52,704 bases of DNA. Origin: Planctomycetota bacterium (GTDB taxonomy: Bacteria > Planctomycetota > Planctomycetia > Pirellulales > JADFKK01). Below, one piece after another: positions 25,984 to 34,735 of this stretch. The first letter of the stretch is position 1; each line of letters begins with the position of its first letter. Made by a program: the position numbers and the translations under genes. The DNA is taken from the NCBI GenBank assembly GCA_022564995.1, contig JADFKK010000010.1, positions 1 through 52,704 of the forward strand. The letters are read 5' to 3'. A model generated the notes under the pieces. It saw only the letters and a list, made by a program, of their open reading frames with translations, was not told the origin of the DNA and searched no databases.

Positions 25984-27123
25984 ATGTCCGTTCCTCTCTC
26001 ACAAATGTGGACTGTCGCCCGCTATGTGCTGGCGAATCGCCTGCGGCGCCGGCAGCGGTTTCCGCTGGTGTTGATGCTCGAGCCGCTGCTGCGATGCAAT
26101 CTGGCTTGTGCCGGCTGCGGGAAAATCCAGCATCCGGCCGAAGTGCTCCGCCGACAGCTTTCGCCCGAGGAGTGTTTTCGGGCGGCCGACGAGTGCGGCG
26201 CTCCGATCGTCTCGATCCCCGGCGGCGAGCCGCTCTTGCATCCGCAAATCGACCAGATCGTTGGCGGCCTCGTCGAGCGCAAAAAGTACATTTATCTGTG
26301 TACCAATGCCCTGTTGCTCGAAGAGTCGCTGCACAAATTCCGCCCGTCGAAGTATCTGACGTTGTCGATCCATCTCGATGGCCCGCGCGAAGAGCACGAC
26401 CGGGCAGTCTGTCGCAAGGGAGTTTACGACGTGGTGGTCGACGCGATTCGCGTGGCGCTCTCGTCCGGCTTCCGCGTGACGGTCAACACGACACTGTTCA
26501 AGGGGGCGAATGCCGATCGCTACCGAGGTTTCTTCGACGAGATGACCGACCTGGGCATCGAGGGAATCACGATCTCGCCCGGTTACCAGTATGAAAAAGC
26601 GCCCGACCAGGATCATTTCTTGCGTCGGCTGGAAACGATCAACCTGTTCCGCCGCCTGCTGGCGGGGGCCAAGCGCCGCTGGAAGTTCAACCAATCGCCG
26701 CTGTTTCTGGAATTTCTGCAAGGCCGCTGGGATCTGGAATGCACGCCCTGGGGCAATCCCACCTACAACGTCTTCGGCTGGCAGCGGCCCTGCTATCTCG
26801 TCGACGAAGGCTATGCCGACACGTTCGCCGAATTGCTCGAAGAAACCGACTGGCACAACTACGGCCACGCCAGCGGTAACCCCAAATGTCGCGATTGCCT
26901 GGTCCACAGCGGGCATGAGCCGACCGCGGTTACGCAGACGTTCGGTTCGCTCAAAGCGATGCTGACGACGGCCCGGCTGATGCTGCTGGGGCCCAAGCGC
27001 GAAACGCCGCCCGATGTGTTGCCCCAGCCGCAGCGGGCTCCGGCGGAAGTCTTCGAGATCGCCCCGACCTGGCAGCCGACGGAAGACGCCGAGAATAGAC
27101 TTCATGAGGTTCACCACGGGTGA
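25984..27123 (+). CDS. hpnH: Adenosyl-hopene transferase HpnH (radical SAM)
   Basis: HpnH adds a 5'-deoxyadenosyl group to diploptene, making adenosylhopane, the precursor of C35 bacteriohopanepolyols. The 379-aa product has the radical-SAM cluster motif CNLACAGC (Cys38, Cys42, Cys45), SIPGGEPLLHP, LSIHLDGPREEHD, and a C-terminal Cys-rich SPASM-like portion (TPWGNPTYNVFGWQRPCY, NPKCRDCLVHSGHEP). ATG 25984 gives the family-like N-terminus MSVPLSQMWTVARY. Its TGA overlaps the GTG start of the next gene by four bases, so the two are translationally coupled. Confidence 0.96.
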   Translation: MSVPLSQMWTVARYVLANRLRRRQRFPLVLMLEPLLRCNLACAGCGKIQHPAEVLRRQLSPEECFRAADECGAPIVSIPGGEPLLHPQIDQIVGGLVERKKYIYLCTNALLLEESLHKFRPSKYLTLSIHLDGPREEHDRAVCRKGVYDVVVDAIRVALSSGFRVTVNTTLFKGANADRYRGFFDEMTDLGIEGITISPGYQYEKAPDQDHFLRRLETINLFRRLLAGAKRRWKFNQSPLFLEFLQGRWDLECTPWGNPTYNVFGWQRPCYLVDEGYADTFAELLEETDWHNYGHASGNPKCRDCLVHSGHEPTAVTQTFGSLKAMLTTARLMLLGPKRETPPDVLPQPQRAPAEVFEIAPTWQPTEDAENRLHEVHHG

Positions 27124-28304
27124 CACAACGCATCCTGCACATTGTTTCATCGCTTGAATACAGCGGCACGTCTCGTCAGGCGGCGCGGTTGGCGATTGCG
27201 TTGGCCGGCCATGGGTTTGACGTCCATCTGCTGGCGTTGTTTGCCGCGGAAGATGCAGAGCTTGCCGTCAGCTTGCACGGCGAGTTGCAATCGGGCGGCG
27301 TTAGCACAAGCGAAATCGGCCAGCGGCGGCCGTTCGATCCGCATTCCCTCTGGCGGCTGAAACGGCGTATCGCCAAGCTGCGGCCCGATTTGGTTCACAC
27401 CTGGCCCTCGTCGGCCAATACGCTCGGACGCATCGCGGCGCGGATGGCCGGGGTCGATGCGATCGTGGCCTGCGAGCGGGGAGTCGATCGTTGGAAATCG
27501 CGGCGACGGCTGTTTCTGGATCGACGATTGGCCCGACGTAGCGAGCGGGTGATCTGTGCCGCCGGCGCGGTGCGCGACTTCTACACGTACCATCGTGTCT
27601 TCTCGCCCGATGTAGTCGCCGAAAAAGTCGAACTGATCCGTGATGGTGTGCCTTTGTCGACCGAGTCCACCATTTCGCGGGCCGACCTATTGCAACATCT
27701 CGATATTCCGGGCGACGCTCGGCTGATCGGGACCGTGGGGCAATTCTGGCCCCGCAAGCGGATCAAGGATCTTATTTGGGCCGCCGACCTGCTCAAGGTA
27801 ATCCGCGACGACGTGCATCTGGTGATTCTCGGCGACAGCCCGCGGGGTCTGCCGCAGCATGGCTGGCGTCTGGAGCGATTTCGAGATCAGGTGCAGATTG
27901 CCGACCGGGTGCATCTAATCTCGCCGGCCAGCTTGTCTAGCGCTTTTTCCTGCGGCGTGCTTGGCTTGGCGGCCGAGGTGCTGCCGCATTTCGACGTCTT
28001 CTGGCAAGGCAGCCATCACGCAGGCGCCGTGCTGGGCATGATCGAGGCCATGGCGGCCGGAGCAGCGGTCGTCGCCAGCGACATTCCGGCCCATCGCGAG
28101 CTGATTCGTAGCGACACGGACGGAATCCTCGTGCCGGTCGGCGATCGCGCAGAGCTGGCCACCCAGGCCAACAGACTGCTGAACGATCCCGAATTGCGCC
28201 AGCGGCTGAGCCAGGGGGCAAAAAACCGGGTCGCGACCGACTTTCGTTTCGACACGATGGTCGAGCGTCATCTTGACGTATATCGCGGTCTTGTGTCACG
28301 GTAG
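27120..28304 (+). CDS. GT4-family glycosyltransferase coupled to hpnH
   Basis: A 394-aa GT-B-fold glycosyltransferase. The N-terminal domain starts RILHIVSSLEYSGTSRQAARLA; the C-terminal nucleotide-sugar domain has GTVGQFWPRKRIKDLI and MIEAMAAGAAVVASDIPAHREL. The first Glu of the family EX7E motif is not conserved (Ala/His-rich HHAGAVLG instead). The four-base GTGA overlap with hpnH suggests it acts on the hopanoid side chain, for example glycosylating bacteriohopanetetrol, but it is not the GT2-type HpnI. Substrate is an inference from position. GTG start at 27120. Confidence 0.85.
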   Translation: MTQRILHIVSSLEYSGTSRQAARLAIALAGHGFDVHLLALFAAEDAELAVSLHGELQSGGVSTSEIGQRRPFDPHSLWRLKRRIAKLRPDLVHTWPSSANTLGRIAARMAGVDAIVACERGVDRWKSRRRLFLDRRLARRSERVICAAGAVRDFYTYHRVFSPDVVAEKVELIRDGVPLSTESTISRADLLQHLDIPGDARLIGTVGQFWPRKRIKDLIWAADLLKVIRDDVHLVILGDSPRGLPQHGWRLERFRDQVQIADRVHLISPASLSSAFSCGVLGLAAEVLPHFDVFWQGSHHAGAVLGMIEAMAAGAAVVASDIPAHRELIRSDTDGILVPVGDRAELATQANRLLNDPELRQRLSQGAKNRVATDFRFDTMVERHLDVYRGLVSR

Positions 28305-28314
28305 CGTTTATCTG

Positions 28315-28425
28315 GGGTCTGGGGGCTGGGAAAATCCGAAGCAAAGCGTACCCAGTACCCAGTACCCAGTCCCCAGTCCCCAGTCTCCAGTCCCCAGTCT
28401 CCACGCCCCACATCCCACATCCCTC
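28315..28425. repeat. CCCAGT tandem repeat tract
   Basis: GGGGGCTGGGAAAATCC is followed by tandem CCCAGTA / CCCAGTCC / TCCAGTCC units and CCACATCCCACATCCC. It fills much of the left half of the 454-base gap between the glycosyltransferase and glgC (28305-28758). Nothing coding was seen in the rest; the glgC promoter should lie there. Confidence 0.8.
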
Positions 28426-28758
28426 CCTGGGTTTGTACGGACGCTGACATTGAAACTTCACGCCGCGTTACTAACGTAACGGTTTTGACAGACGGTCGGA
28501 CGAATTGCGACACCATCATGGACTGCCGGCTCAAATGTCGAGAGAAGTGGAGTCTCCGCTGGTGTGACGCCTGTTACGTGACACCGTGTCTCACATTCCC
28601 GGCCCTCAGCATCGACGCTCAAGTGCAGATCGCCGGAGACATCTTGGCGAACTGACCGGAGCGGTTAGAATCACTAGTGCAAGTGCCGAGATTCGCCGGC
28701 CAAACAGCCGGCTCCGTACTACCGAGAGCCCGTTCAACTGAGATACTGGAGGCTTAAG

Positions 28759-30015
28759 ATGAAGGACGTGTTGGCCGTCGTGTTGGCCGGGGGCAAAGGC
28801 TCCCGGCTGGAGCCATTGACGCGAGATCGAGCAAAACCGGCGGTGCCGTTCGGCGGTGCTTACCGGATCATCGATTTTTCGCTCTCCAACTGCATCAACA
28901 GCGGCGTGCGAAAAATCCTCGTGCTCACGCAGTACAAGGCGATGAGCCTGGACCGGCACATCAATCTCGGCTGGCGAGGGTTTCTCTGTCGCGAGCTGGG
29001 CGAGTTCATCGACATCGTGCCGCCGCAGCAGCGGATCGACGAACATTGGTATCAGGGCACGGCCGACGCCGTGTACCAAAATATCTACACCATCGAGAAA
29101 GAACGCCCCGAGTACGTCATCATTCTGGCCGGCGATCACATCTACAAAATGGATTACGAGCGGCTCGTCGGCTTTCACAAACAAAGCCGGGCCGACCTGA
29201 CGGTGGCGGCGCTGCGGGTCGACGTCGAGGCGGCCAAGCAGTTTGGCGTGATGCAAATCAACACCGAAGGGCGGATCGTCGGCTTCGATGAAAAGCCCGA
29301 GCAGCCGCGCACCATACCGGGCGACGACGACCACGCGCTGGCCTCGATGGGAATTTACGTGTTCAGCGCGCGGTTTCTGTTCGAGCACCTTTGTCAAGAC
29401 GCGACCAGGCCAAGCAGCGCGCACGACTTCGGCCGTAATATCATCCCGTCGATCATCGAGTCACACCGGGTGTTCGCGTTTCCCTTCCGCGACGAAAACC
29501 GCAAGACCGACGCTTATTGGCGCGACGTGGGGACGCTCGACGCATATTACGAAGCCAACATGGATCTGATTGCTGTCGATCCGCAACTCAATATCTACGA
29601 CGATCGCTGGCCGCTGCGCACTTACCACGCCAATTTTCCGCCGCCCAAGTTCGTATTCGCCGAAGAAGGCCCCGACGGCCGCCGCGGACATGCCCTGGAT
29701 AGTATCGTGTCTCCCGGCTCAATTATCTCCGGCGGGCGCGTCGAGCGATCGATTCTTGGGCCCAATACGCGGATCAATAGCTTCGCCACGGTGGAGGATT
29801 CGATTCTCTTCGGCGAGGTCGAAATCGGACGGCACGCCCAAGTGCGCCGGGCGATTCTCGATAAGGGAGTCAAGATCCCCTCGGGGGTGAAGATCGGATA
29901 CGATCTGGAGCACGACGCCGCGCGAGGATTCACCGTTAGCCCGGGCGGCGTGGTGGTCATCGCCAAAGCCGACGGGGTCGAGCACTTTCTGGCCGACGAA
30001 ACGGCGCAAGTGTAA
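28759..30015 (+). CDS. glgC: Glucose-1-phosphate adenylyltransferase
   Basis: GlgC makes ADP-glucose from ATP and glucose-1-phosphate, the committed step of bacterial glycogen synthesis, in the cytoplasm. The 418-aa product shows LAGGKGSRLEPLTRDRAKPA, PFGGAYRIIDFSLSNC, WYQGTADAVYQN, ILAGDHIYKMDY, GFDEKP, and C-terminal left-handed beta-helix repeats. GGAGG precedes ATG 28759. No other glycogen gene is nearby. Confidence 0.97.
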   Translation: MKDVLAVVLAGGKGSRLEPLTRDRAKPAVPFGGAYRIIDFSLSNCINSGVRKILVLTQYKAMSLDRHINLGWRGFLCRELGEFIDIVPPQQRIDEHWYQGTADAVYQNIYTIEKERPEYVIILAGDHIYKMDYERLVGFHKQSRADLTVAALRVDVEAAKQFGVMQINTEGRIVGFDEKPEQPRTIPGDDDHALASMGIYVFSARFLFEHLCQDATRPSSAHDFGRNIIPSIIESHRVFAFPFRDENRKTDAYWRDVGTLDAYYEANMDLIAVDPQLNIYDDRWPLRTYHANFPPPKFVFAEEGPDGRRGHALDSIVSPGSIISGGRVERSILGPNTRINSFATVEDSILFGEVEIGRHAQVRRAILDKGVKIPSGVKIGYDLEHDAARGFTVSPGGVVVIAKADGVEHFLADETAQV

Positions 30016-30288
30016 CGGGCCGCACGACCGTTATGGCCGACATCTCCGGCGCGGCATCCCCCTGGTTTACCGATGGTGACTGGAATATCCCGTTATCATC
30101 TTTGCGCGATTTCGAACGAGTCATGCGGTCTCCCGCAATTCTCGCGTCGCCGCGGCTGGCGCGATACCTTGGGTCGCTCCGGTTTCGGTCCGTAATCCAA
30201 GTCGCCGTCTTGATTTGCGTCCCGTGTGGCGTACTTTTCAACCGAAGGCGCATGGGCTGTCTCGATGACGACTTACGGCTGAAAAACC

Positions 30289-31806
30289 ATGGATACACAA
30301 CTGTCTCCCTCGCTACTAACGATTCTCATCCTCTTATCGGAAGCGGCGGCTGGCATCGTGCTGGGATGGTGGCTCAGAGGCACCGTCCGCCCCGCCACGG
30401 ACGACGCCGAGACCGCGAGCCACCTCGACGCCCAACATGCCCGCGAAGCGCTCGAACGGGTTCGTGCCCTGACCGAGCGTGTTGCGGAAAACGTCGGTGC
30501 GCATACGACCCGCGTGCAAGAAATCAGCGACGAAATATCGGCCAAGACGGCCACTTCGCAGGGAGGGGAGTCTGGAGACGACATTCTAGCTTCGATTTCA
30601 CAACTCTTCGCCGCCAACGAAAAGATGCACGAACAGTTGGCACAGGCCGAAAACCGAATGAAGGAACAGGCGGAGGAAATCGAAAGCCAAGTCACGATCG
30701 CCCGCACCGACGCGCTGACCGGTATCGATAATCGTCGGGCCTTCGACGACGACCTACAGCAGTGTGTGAACAACTGGCATCGACTGAAAACGCCTTTCAG
30801 CATGCTGATCCTCGACGTCGACCATTTCAAGAAATTCAACGACACCCACGGACATCAGGCCGGAGACGAAGTGCTCAAGGGGGTCGCCCGCGCCATTGCG
30901 GATTGTACGCGCGACGTCGACTTGGTCTCTCGCTACGGCGGCGAAGAATTCGCGGTGATCTTCCCGGGCACGGACTTGGAAGCAGCAAAGATCGTGGCGG
31001 AGAAAGCACGTTCGGCAATCGAAAGCAGCGTCTTTCATTACCAACAGACCGAGCTGAGCGTCAGGGCGAGCCTGGGCATCGCTCAAGCGCTGGACGACGA
31101 AACGGGTGCGTCGCTCGTCAAGCGCGCCGACACGGCGCTGTATCTGGCCAAAGAGCGTTCCCGCAACTGCTGCTTCTACCACGACGGACAACAGGGCCAT
31201 CTGCTGGAATTTGCGGACGAGAAGGAGGCGGAGCCGCCGGAAACCGCGCCGGCTGATGAGGAATCGCCCGCACCTCAGATTGATCCGCAGACGGGCCTTC
31301 CCGATCGGGCCGTCTTGCTGGAAGACGCGACGCGTCGGATCGCTGAGTGGCGACGATACGAAAGCCCCCTGTCGACGATCAGCATCATCATTGACGACTT
31401 CGACGAGCGGATCGAGCAGTTCGGAAACTCAGCACGCGATCTGATGCTCAAAGTGGTCACCCAGTTTCTCCAGGCGTCGATGCGCGACATGGACGCGGTG
31501 GCTCGTTGCGAGACGAATCTCTTCGCAATTCTGATTCCCGGTGTCACCCTGGAACATGCGGTCGGAGTCGCCGGGCGTTTACGCATGGCGATCTCTCGCT
31601 GCGCTGTGCAATTGGCCGGAACTCCATTTGAAGTTACCGTCAGCCTGGGAGTCGCCACGGCAACCGCGGACGATGACGCGGCGTCGCTGCTTGGCAGAAG
31701 CGAATTGGCCGCCGCCCATACGGCCGAAACGGGCGGCAATGCCACCTCGATTCACGACGGCGAGCATTGCGAACGGATCGACGTCGAGCTTGAGATCGTC
31801 GAGTAG
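30289..31806 (+). CDS. Diguanylate cyclase with a second, degenerate GGDEF domain
   Basis: The 505-aa product has an N-terminal membrane helix (about 8-29), a coiled-coil region (about 45-145, containing ALERVRALTERVAENV), a first GGDEF domain with TDALTGIDNRRAF, the intact signature GGEEF (217-221) and an RDVD inhibitory site five residues before it, and a second GGDEF-like domain (about 335-490) starting DPQTGLPDRAVL, in which the signature position reads CETNLF. The first domain should make cyclic di-GMP under product inhibition; the second is predicted inactive and may bind GTP or serve in dimerisation. ATG 30289; the 270-base upstream gap has no gene. Confidence 0.93.
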   Translation: MDTQLSPSLLTILILLSEAAAGIVLGWWLRGTVRPATDDAETASHLDAQHAREALERVRALTERVAENVGAHTTRVQEISDEISAKTATSQGGESGDDILASISQLFAANEKMHEQLAQAENRMKEQAEEIESQVTIARTDALTGIDNRRAFDDDLQQCVNNWHRLKTPFSMLILDVDHFKKFNDTHGHQAGDEVLKGVARAIADCTRDVDLVSRYGGEEFAVIFPGTDLEAAKIVAEKARSAIESSVFHYQQTELSVRASLGIAQALDDETGASLVKRADTALYLAKERSRNCCFYHDGQQGHLLEFADEKEAEPPETAPADEESPAPQIDPQTGLPDRAVLLEDATRRIAEWRRYESPLSTISIIIDDFDERIEQFGNSARDLMLKVVTQFLQASMRDMDAVARCETNLFAILIPGVTLEHAVGVAGRLRMAISRCAVQLAGTPFEVTVSLGVATATADDDAASLLGRSELAAAHTAETGGNATSIHDGEHCERIDVELEIVE

Positions 31807-31850
31807 TGTCGTCCCGCTGCCTTTCGGGTTGACGATCAGCCCGAATTATT

Positions 31851-31880
31851 CATCAGCCGCGGGGCGCAAGTCCCCGGTTC
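31851..31880. repeat. Half copy of the CATCAGCCGC element
   Basis: CATCAGCCGCGGGGCGCAAG followed by TCCCCGGTTC matches one arm of the 17580-17655 element; the opposite arm is missing. It sits between the convergent cyclase and oxidoreductase genes. Confidence 0.6.
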
Positions 31881-31960
31881 CTTCCGCAATCCCCAATCTC
31901 CAGCCCCCCAAACGCCCTGCACGGCAGCGGATTTCACAGACTCACGCTGTAGCGCCAGCC

Positions 31961-33244
31961 TTAGGCAGAAATCTCGAAGCCCTTTCGCTGCTGGCGGCGC
32001 TGCAATGCGTTGGCCTCGTCGTCGCCGACGATCTGTTCGGTCGCCAAATCCCAAGTCAGCTTGCGGCGTAGCAGCAGGCAGAGGTTGGCCAGATGCAGGA
32101 CGGTCACCGTTCGGTGATGGCTAAAGGCATCGGAAATAGGCAGGTCGCGAGTTTTGACGCACTCGAAGAAATTGCCCATGTGATTGCCGGGGCGTTTACC
32201 TCGGTAGAGCTTGGTGATGGCATCCGCCGGCAAAGGTTCGTCTTTCAAACGATCGACCGGTTTTCCGTAGATGCCTCCGCGATTGACAAAGAACCGGCCT
32301 TTACTTCCCTCGAACATCACGCCTTGCCGTCGTCCGGTCACCAGTTGTAACTCGACACCGCCCGGCACTTTGCACAGCACGTCGAACTGCGCCGGCATGT
32401 TGTACCCGTTTTCGATCTTGGGCAGTTCGCCCTGGCCTTCGAGAGTGAGGAGTCCTTTCTTCGGCAGGCCGATGGCCCACAGCGAGATGTCGACGTGATG
32501 AGCGCCCCAGTCGGTCATCTGTCCGCCGGCATACTCACGCCACCAGCGAAAGTTCACGTGGCAGCGCTGGGGCGTATATGGCACCAGCGGCGCCTGGCCG
32601 AGCCACATGTTCCAATCGAGATGCGCCGGTGCGGCGCTGGTTGGAAAAGGGCCACCCTTTTGCCCGCCGCCGGTCGACGCGATCACACGTTTGAGCCGGC
32701 CGATTCGACCGTCGCGGACCATGGCGACGGCCTGCAAGAAACGGCCGCCGAATTCGCTTCGCTGCTGGGTTCCGACTTGTAGCACGCGGCCCGTTTTCTT
32801 CACCACCTTGCAGATCAGCTTGCCTTCGTCGATGGTCAGCGTGAGCGGCTTTTCGCAGTAGACGTCTTTGCCTGCCTGCATGGCATCGATAGCGATCTTC
32901 GTGTGCCAGTGGTCGGGCGTGCCGATGGTGACGACGTCGATGTCTTTACGCTCCAGCAGCTTGCGATAATCAGTAAAGTGGGTCTTGCCGTTGGGCTCGC
33001 CGCCGAGGTGCTTTTTGTCGACGTCGCAGCGGGCCGCAATCTCGCCAAACCGGCTCGCGTTGCCGGCGATCGATCGCCCGCGACCACCCAGCCCGATGGC
33101 CCCGACCAACGGACGATCGTTCTTCGATTTGGTGTCGTCGGCCCGGGCCAACTCGCCGCTGAAGAAATACGGTGTTGTCACGCTGGCGGCGAGAGCCGTC
33201 GTTTTCGACATGAACTGACGACGAGTTGGAGTATTGGCGGGCAT
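31961..33244 (-). CDS. Tat-exported Gfo/Idh/MocA-family oxidoreductase
   Basis: The 427-aa product begins with a Tat-like leader TRRQFMSKTTALAASV, then the NAD(P)-binding Rossmann start VGAIGLGGRGR, the DHWHTKIAIDAMQAGKDVYCEKP region containing the catalytic EKP Lys, and the C-terminal Gfo domain with WREYAGGQMTDWGAHHVD. Exported members of this family are abundant in planctomycetes and usually act on sugars or sugar derivatives; the substrate is unknown. ATG 33244, with CGGAGAT upstream, replaces a longer in-frame start at 33331. Confidence 0.93.
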   Translation of the reverse strand: MPANTPTRRQFMSKTTALAASVTTPYFFSGELARADDTKSKNDRPLVGAIGLGGRGRSIAGNASRFGEIAARCDVDKKHLGGEPNGKTHFTDYRKLLERKDIDVVTIGTPDHWHTKIAIDAMQAGKDVYCEKPLTLTIDEGKLICKVVKKTGRVLQVGTQQRSEFGGRFLQAVAMVRDGRIGRLKRVIASTGGGQKGGPFPTSAAPAHLDWNMWLGQAPLVPYTPQRCHVNFRWWREYAGGQMTDWGAHHVDISLWAIGLPKKGLLTLEGQGELPKIENGYNMPAQFDVLCKVPGGVELQLVTGRRQGVMFEGSKGRFFVNRGGIYGKPVDRLKDEPLPADAITKLYRGKRPGNHMGNFFECVKTRDLPISDAFSHHRTVTVLHLANLCLLLRRKLTWDLATEQIVGDDEANALQRRQQRKGFEISA

Positions 33245-33479
33245 CGGTATCTCCGTTGGTATATCGCTCACTATGACTGTGGCGACAGTATTCGACCAAA
33301 CGATTTCGATCATACCGCGCAGCGGCAGCAAATACCAATGCTTCGCCGTCGAAATTCACTGCTCCAGATGAACCTCACCTTGTTTGTTGATGGTTCTTCA
33401 GGGATTTTAATGGGTCGTTTCATCGGCTCCGCCGCAGACAGTACGGCTTCCTCTTCTCTATTCACACGAACCAGTTCGG

Positions 33480-33800
33480 TGTGACGAACGATGAGCCCGG
33501 GGAACCGTTTGATGCCAACGCGTGGAACGGTTACCGCACCGGCTTTCATCGCCCGAACGCCCATGGGGACGTTCGCATAGGCGGAGATGACGATCACCGG
33601 CAAATCGAAGCCGCCGTCCACGAGACACTCCTGCAATTCCAGGCCGTTGATGCCGGGCATCCGCACGTCGGTTACGACGCAGCCGCGTCGTTCGTGCGTC
33701 ATATCGTCGAGGAATTCCTCGGCCTCGTACCAGATTCAAAAGAACCTGCTGAATTTGAATTCGATCGGCCAACACAAGGGGAAGCGTATCTTCTAGACAG
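33480..33800 (-). pseudogene. Deletion-fused remnant of a PAS-kinase / FixJ-regulator pair
   Basis: Reading right to left, one frame gives LPLVLADRIQIQQVLLNLV, the N-box region of a FixL-type histidine kinase (about 33796-33728). Immediately after it, in another frame, comes YEAEEFLDDMTHERRGCVV, TDVRMPGINGLELQECL and SAYANVPMGVRAMKAGAV, the middle of a FixJ receiver (about 33728-33515), which then breaks off before the FLEKP Lys. The end of the kinase and start of the regulator are missing, so an internal deletion fused them. Neither can work. Confidence 0.8.
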
Positions 33801-34099
33801 GTCTCGAACGATGCTTGACGGCAGGATGAACTCGAAAGGCGGGGGGTTCGCAGAAAAAAAGAGCGTTTCGCCCAGTTTTTAGCGAAATCTGGCAAGCTAA
33901 CGAAAAAACCGGGATTGGCCTGATTTTCGGCATGATAGGGTCGTTTTTCGCAATTCGTGGGCCGAAAATGGGAAATCCGGCCCCTTACCCCTCACTTTTT
34001 CGATGGGCTGCCGGGGGCTAGGGGCGGCGAAGACCATTGACGCGTCGAGGCCAACTCGTAGAATTAGGCGTCACGACGAATCGTGGCTGGCAGAGACAT

Positions 34100-34147
34100 G
34101 GTGAGAGCCGGATGCCGCACGGCGGTTTTCGCTCTCCCCACCTTTTT
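34100..34147 (+). other. Structured leader hairpin upstream of the cold-shock gene
   Basis: GGTGAGAGCC (34100) pairs with GCTCT...CACC (to 34142), with an inner GCCGCACGGC hairpin, and is followed directly by TTTTT. It lies in the 390-base gene-free region 33896-34285 ahead of the cold-shock gene, and could be a terminator-type attenuator or an RNA thermosensor in a long leader. The rest of the region is AT-richer and holds nothing coding. Confidence 0.5.
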
Positions 34148-34285
34148 GGTGTAGTTGTGGCCTTCGAGGGAAGTGCTCGCCTCCGTTTGTTGGCGGTCTG
34201 CTGTTTTCAGGTCGGACCGTTGGCTTGCTGCTCGTGTAGCGGTGCCGGCGGCCCATGTTTTGGGTTTGTTTTGAGGAGTGCAGAA

Positions 34286-34486
34286 ATGCCACAGGGTAAG
34301 ATTAAGAAGCTCGTGTCGGACAAAGGTTTTGGGTTCATCGAGGGTGATCGGGACGATATGTTCTTTCATCACTCGGAGGTCCAGGGCGTGAGCATTGAGC
34401 AGCTCACCGAAGGTCAGTTGGTCGATTACGAAATCGGCGAAGGCCGCAAGGGCCCCTGCGCCGTGCAGGTTCGGCCCTCGGAGTAA
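34286..34486 (+). CDS. Cold-shock domain protein (CspA family)
   Basis: This 66-aa single cold-shock domain binds RNA/ssDNA. It shows GKIKKLVSDKGFGFIEGD with the RNP1 motif KGFGFI and a partly changed RNP2 (DDMFFHHSEV in place of DVFVH), then SIEQLTEGQLVDYEI. TTTTGAGGAGTG supplies a strong ribosome site before ATG 34286; the longer frame from 34037 is leader. A Rho-independent terminator follows 38 bases after the stop. Confidence 0.92.
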   Translation: MPQGKIKKLVSDKGFGFIEGDRDDMFFHHSEVQGVSIEQLTEGQLVDYEIGEGRKGPCAVQVRPSE

Positions 34487-34524
34487 ACGGCGATTCAGCT
34501 CCGTTTACGACGAGAAATCAGCAG

Positions 34525-34563
34525 ACGCCCCCGGGTCAGTAGATCCGGGGGCGTTTTTGTTTT
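34525..34563 (+). terminator. Rho-independent terminator of the cold-shock gene
   Basis: ACGCCCCCGG-GTCAGTAGA-TCCGGGGGCGT followed by TTTTGTTTT: a 10-11 base-pair stem with a U-rich tail on the plus strand. Confidence 0.9.
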
Positions 34564-34621
34564 GAGCGCTGCAGGAACGAAGCGGAAAGCACGGCTCTCC
34601 CTCGCTCCTGTCTGCTCTAGG

Positions 34622-34660
34622 GCGCAAAAAACCGGCCAAGGCACGAGCAACGCCCCGGCC
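34622..34660 (-). terminator. Terminator downstream of the TOPRIM-like gene, copy 1
   Basis: On the minus strand GGCCGGGGCGTTGCTCGTGC continues into CTTGGCCGGTTTTTTGCG: a GGCCGG/CCGGCC-type stem with a six-U tail. A near-identical sequence (copy 2) lies at 35540-35583. Confidence 0.8.
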
Positions 34661-34735
34661 TGCGTCTGGGGTCTCGAGGCCCCGTTCGACCACGCCCGCG
34701 GCGGCTTTTGGAAGACGGGGCGGTAGCGTGCGGCA

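Noticed and set aside
25999..27150. 383-codon open frame on the minus strand opposite hpnH
   Set aside because: Antisense shadow of a strongly conserved radical-SAM gene; no homology and no ribosome site.
28315..28425. CCCAGT tandem tract considered as a CRISPR array
   Set aside because: Units are 7-9 bases, directly tandem and without unique spacers.
30033..30731. Plus-strand frame ahead of and into the diguanylate cyclase
   Set aside because: Out of frame with the cyclase and without homology; only the cyclase frame shows motifs.
34100..34142. Possible group II intron domain V (GAGAGCCGGATGC ... CGGTTTTCGC)
   Set aside because: The distal stem and second half of domain V are missing, and no reverse transcriptase or other intron domain is nearby; a leader hairpin explains it better.
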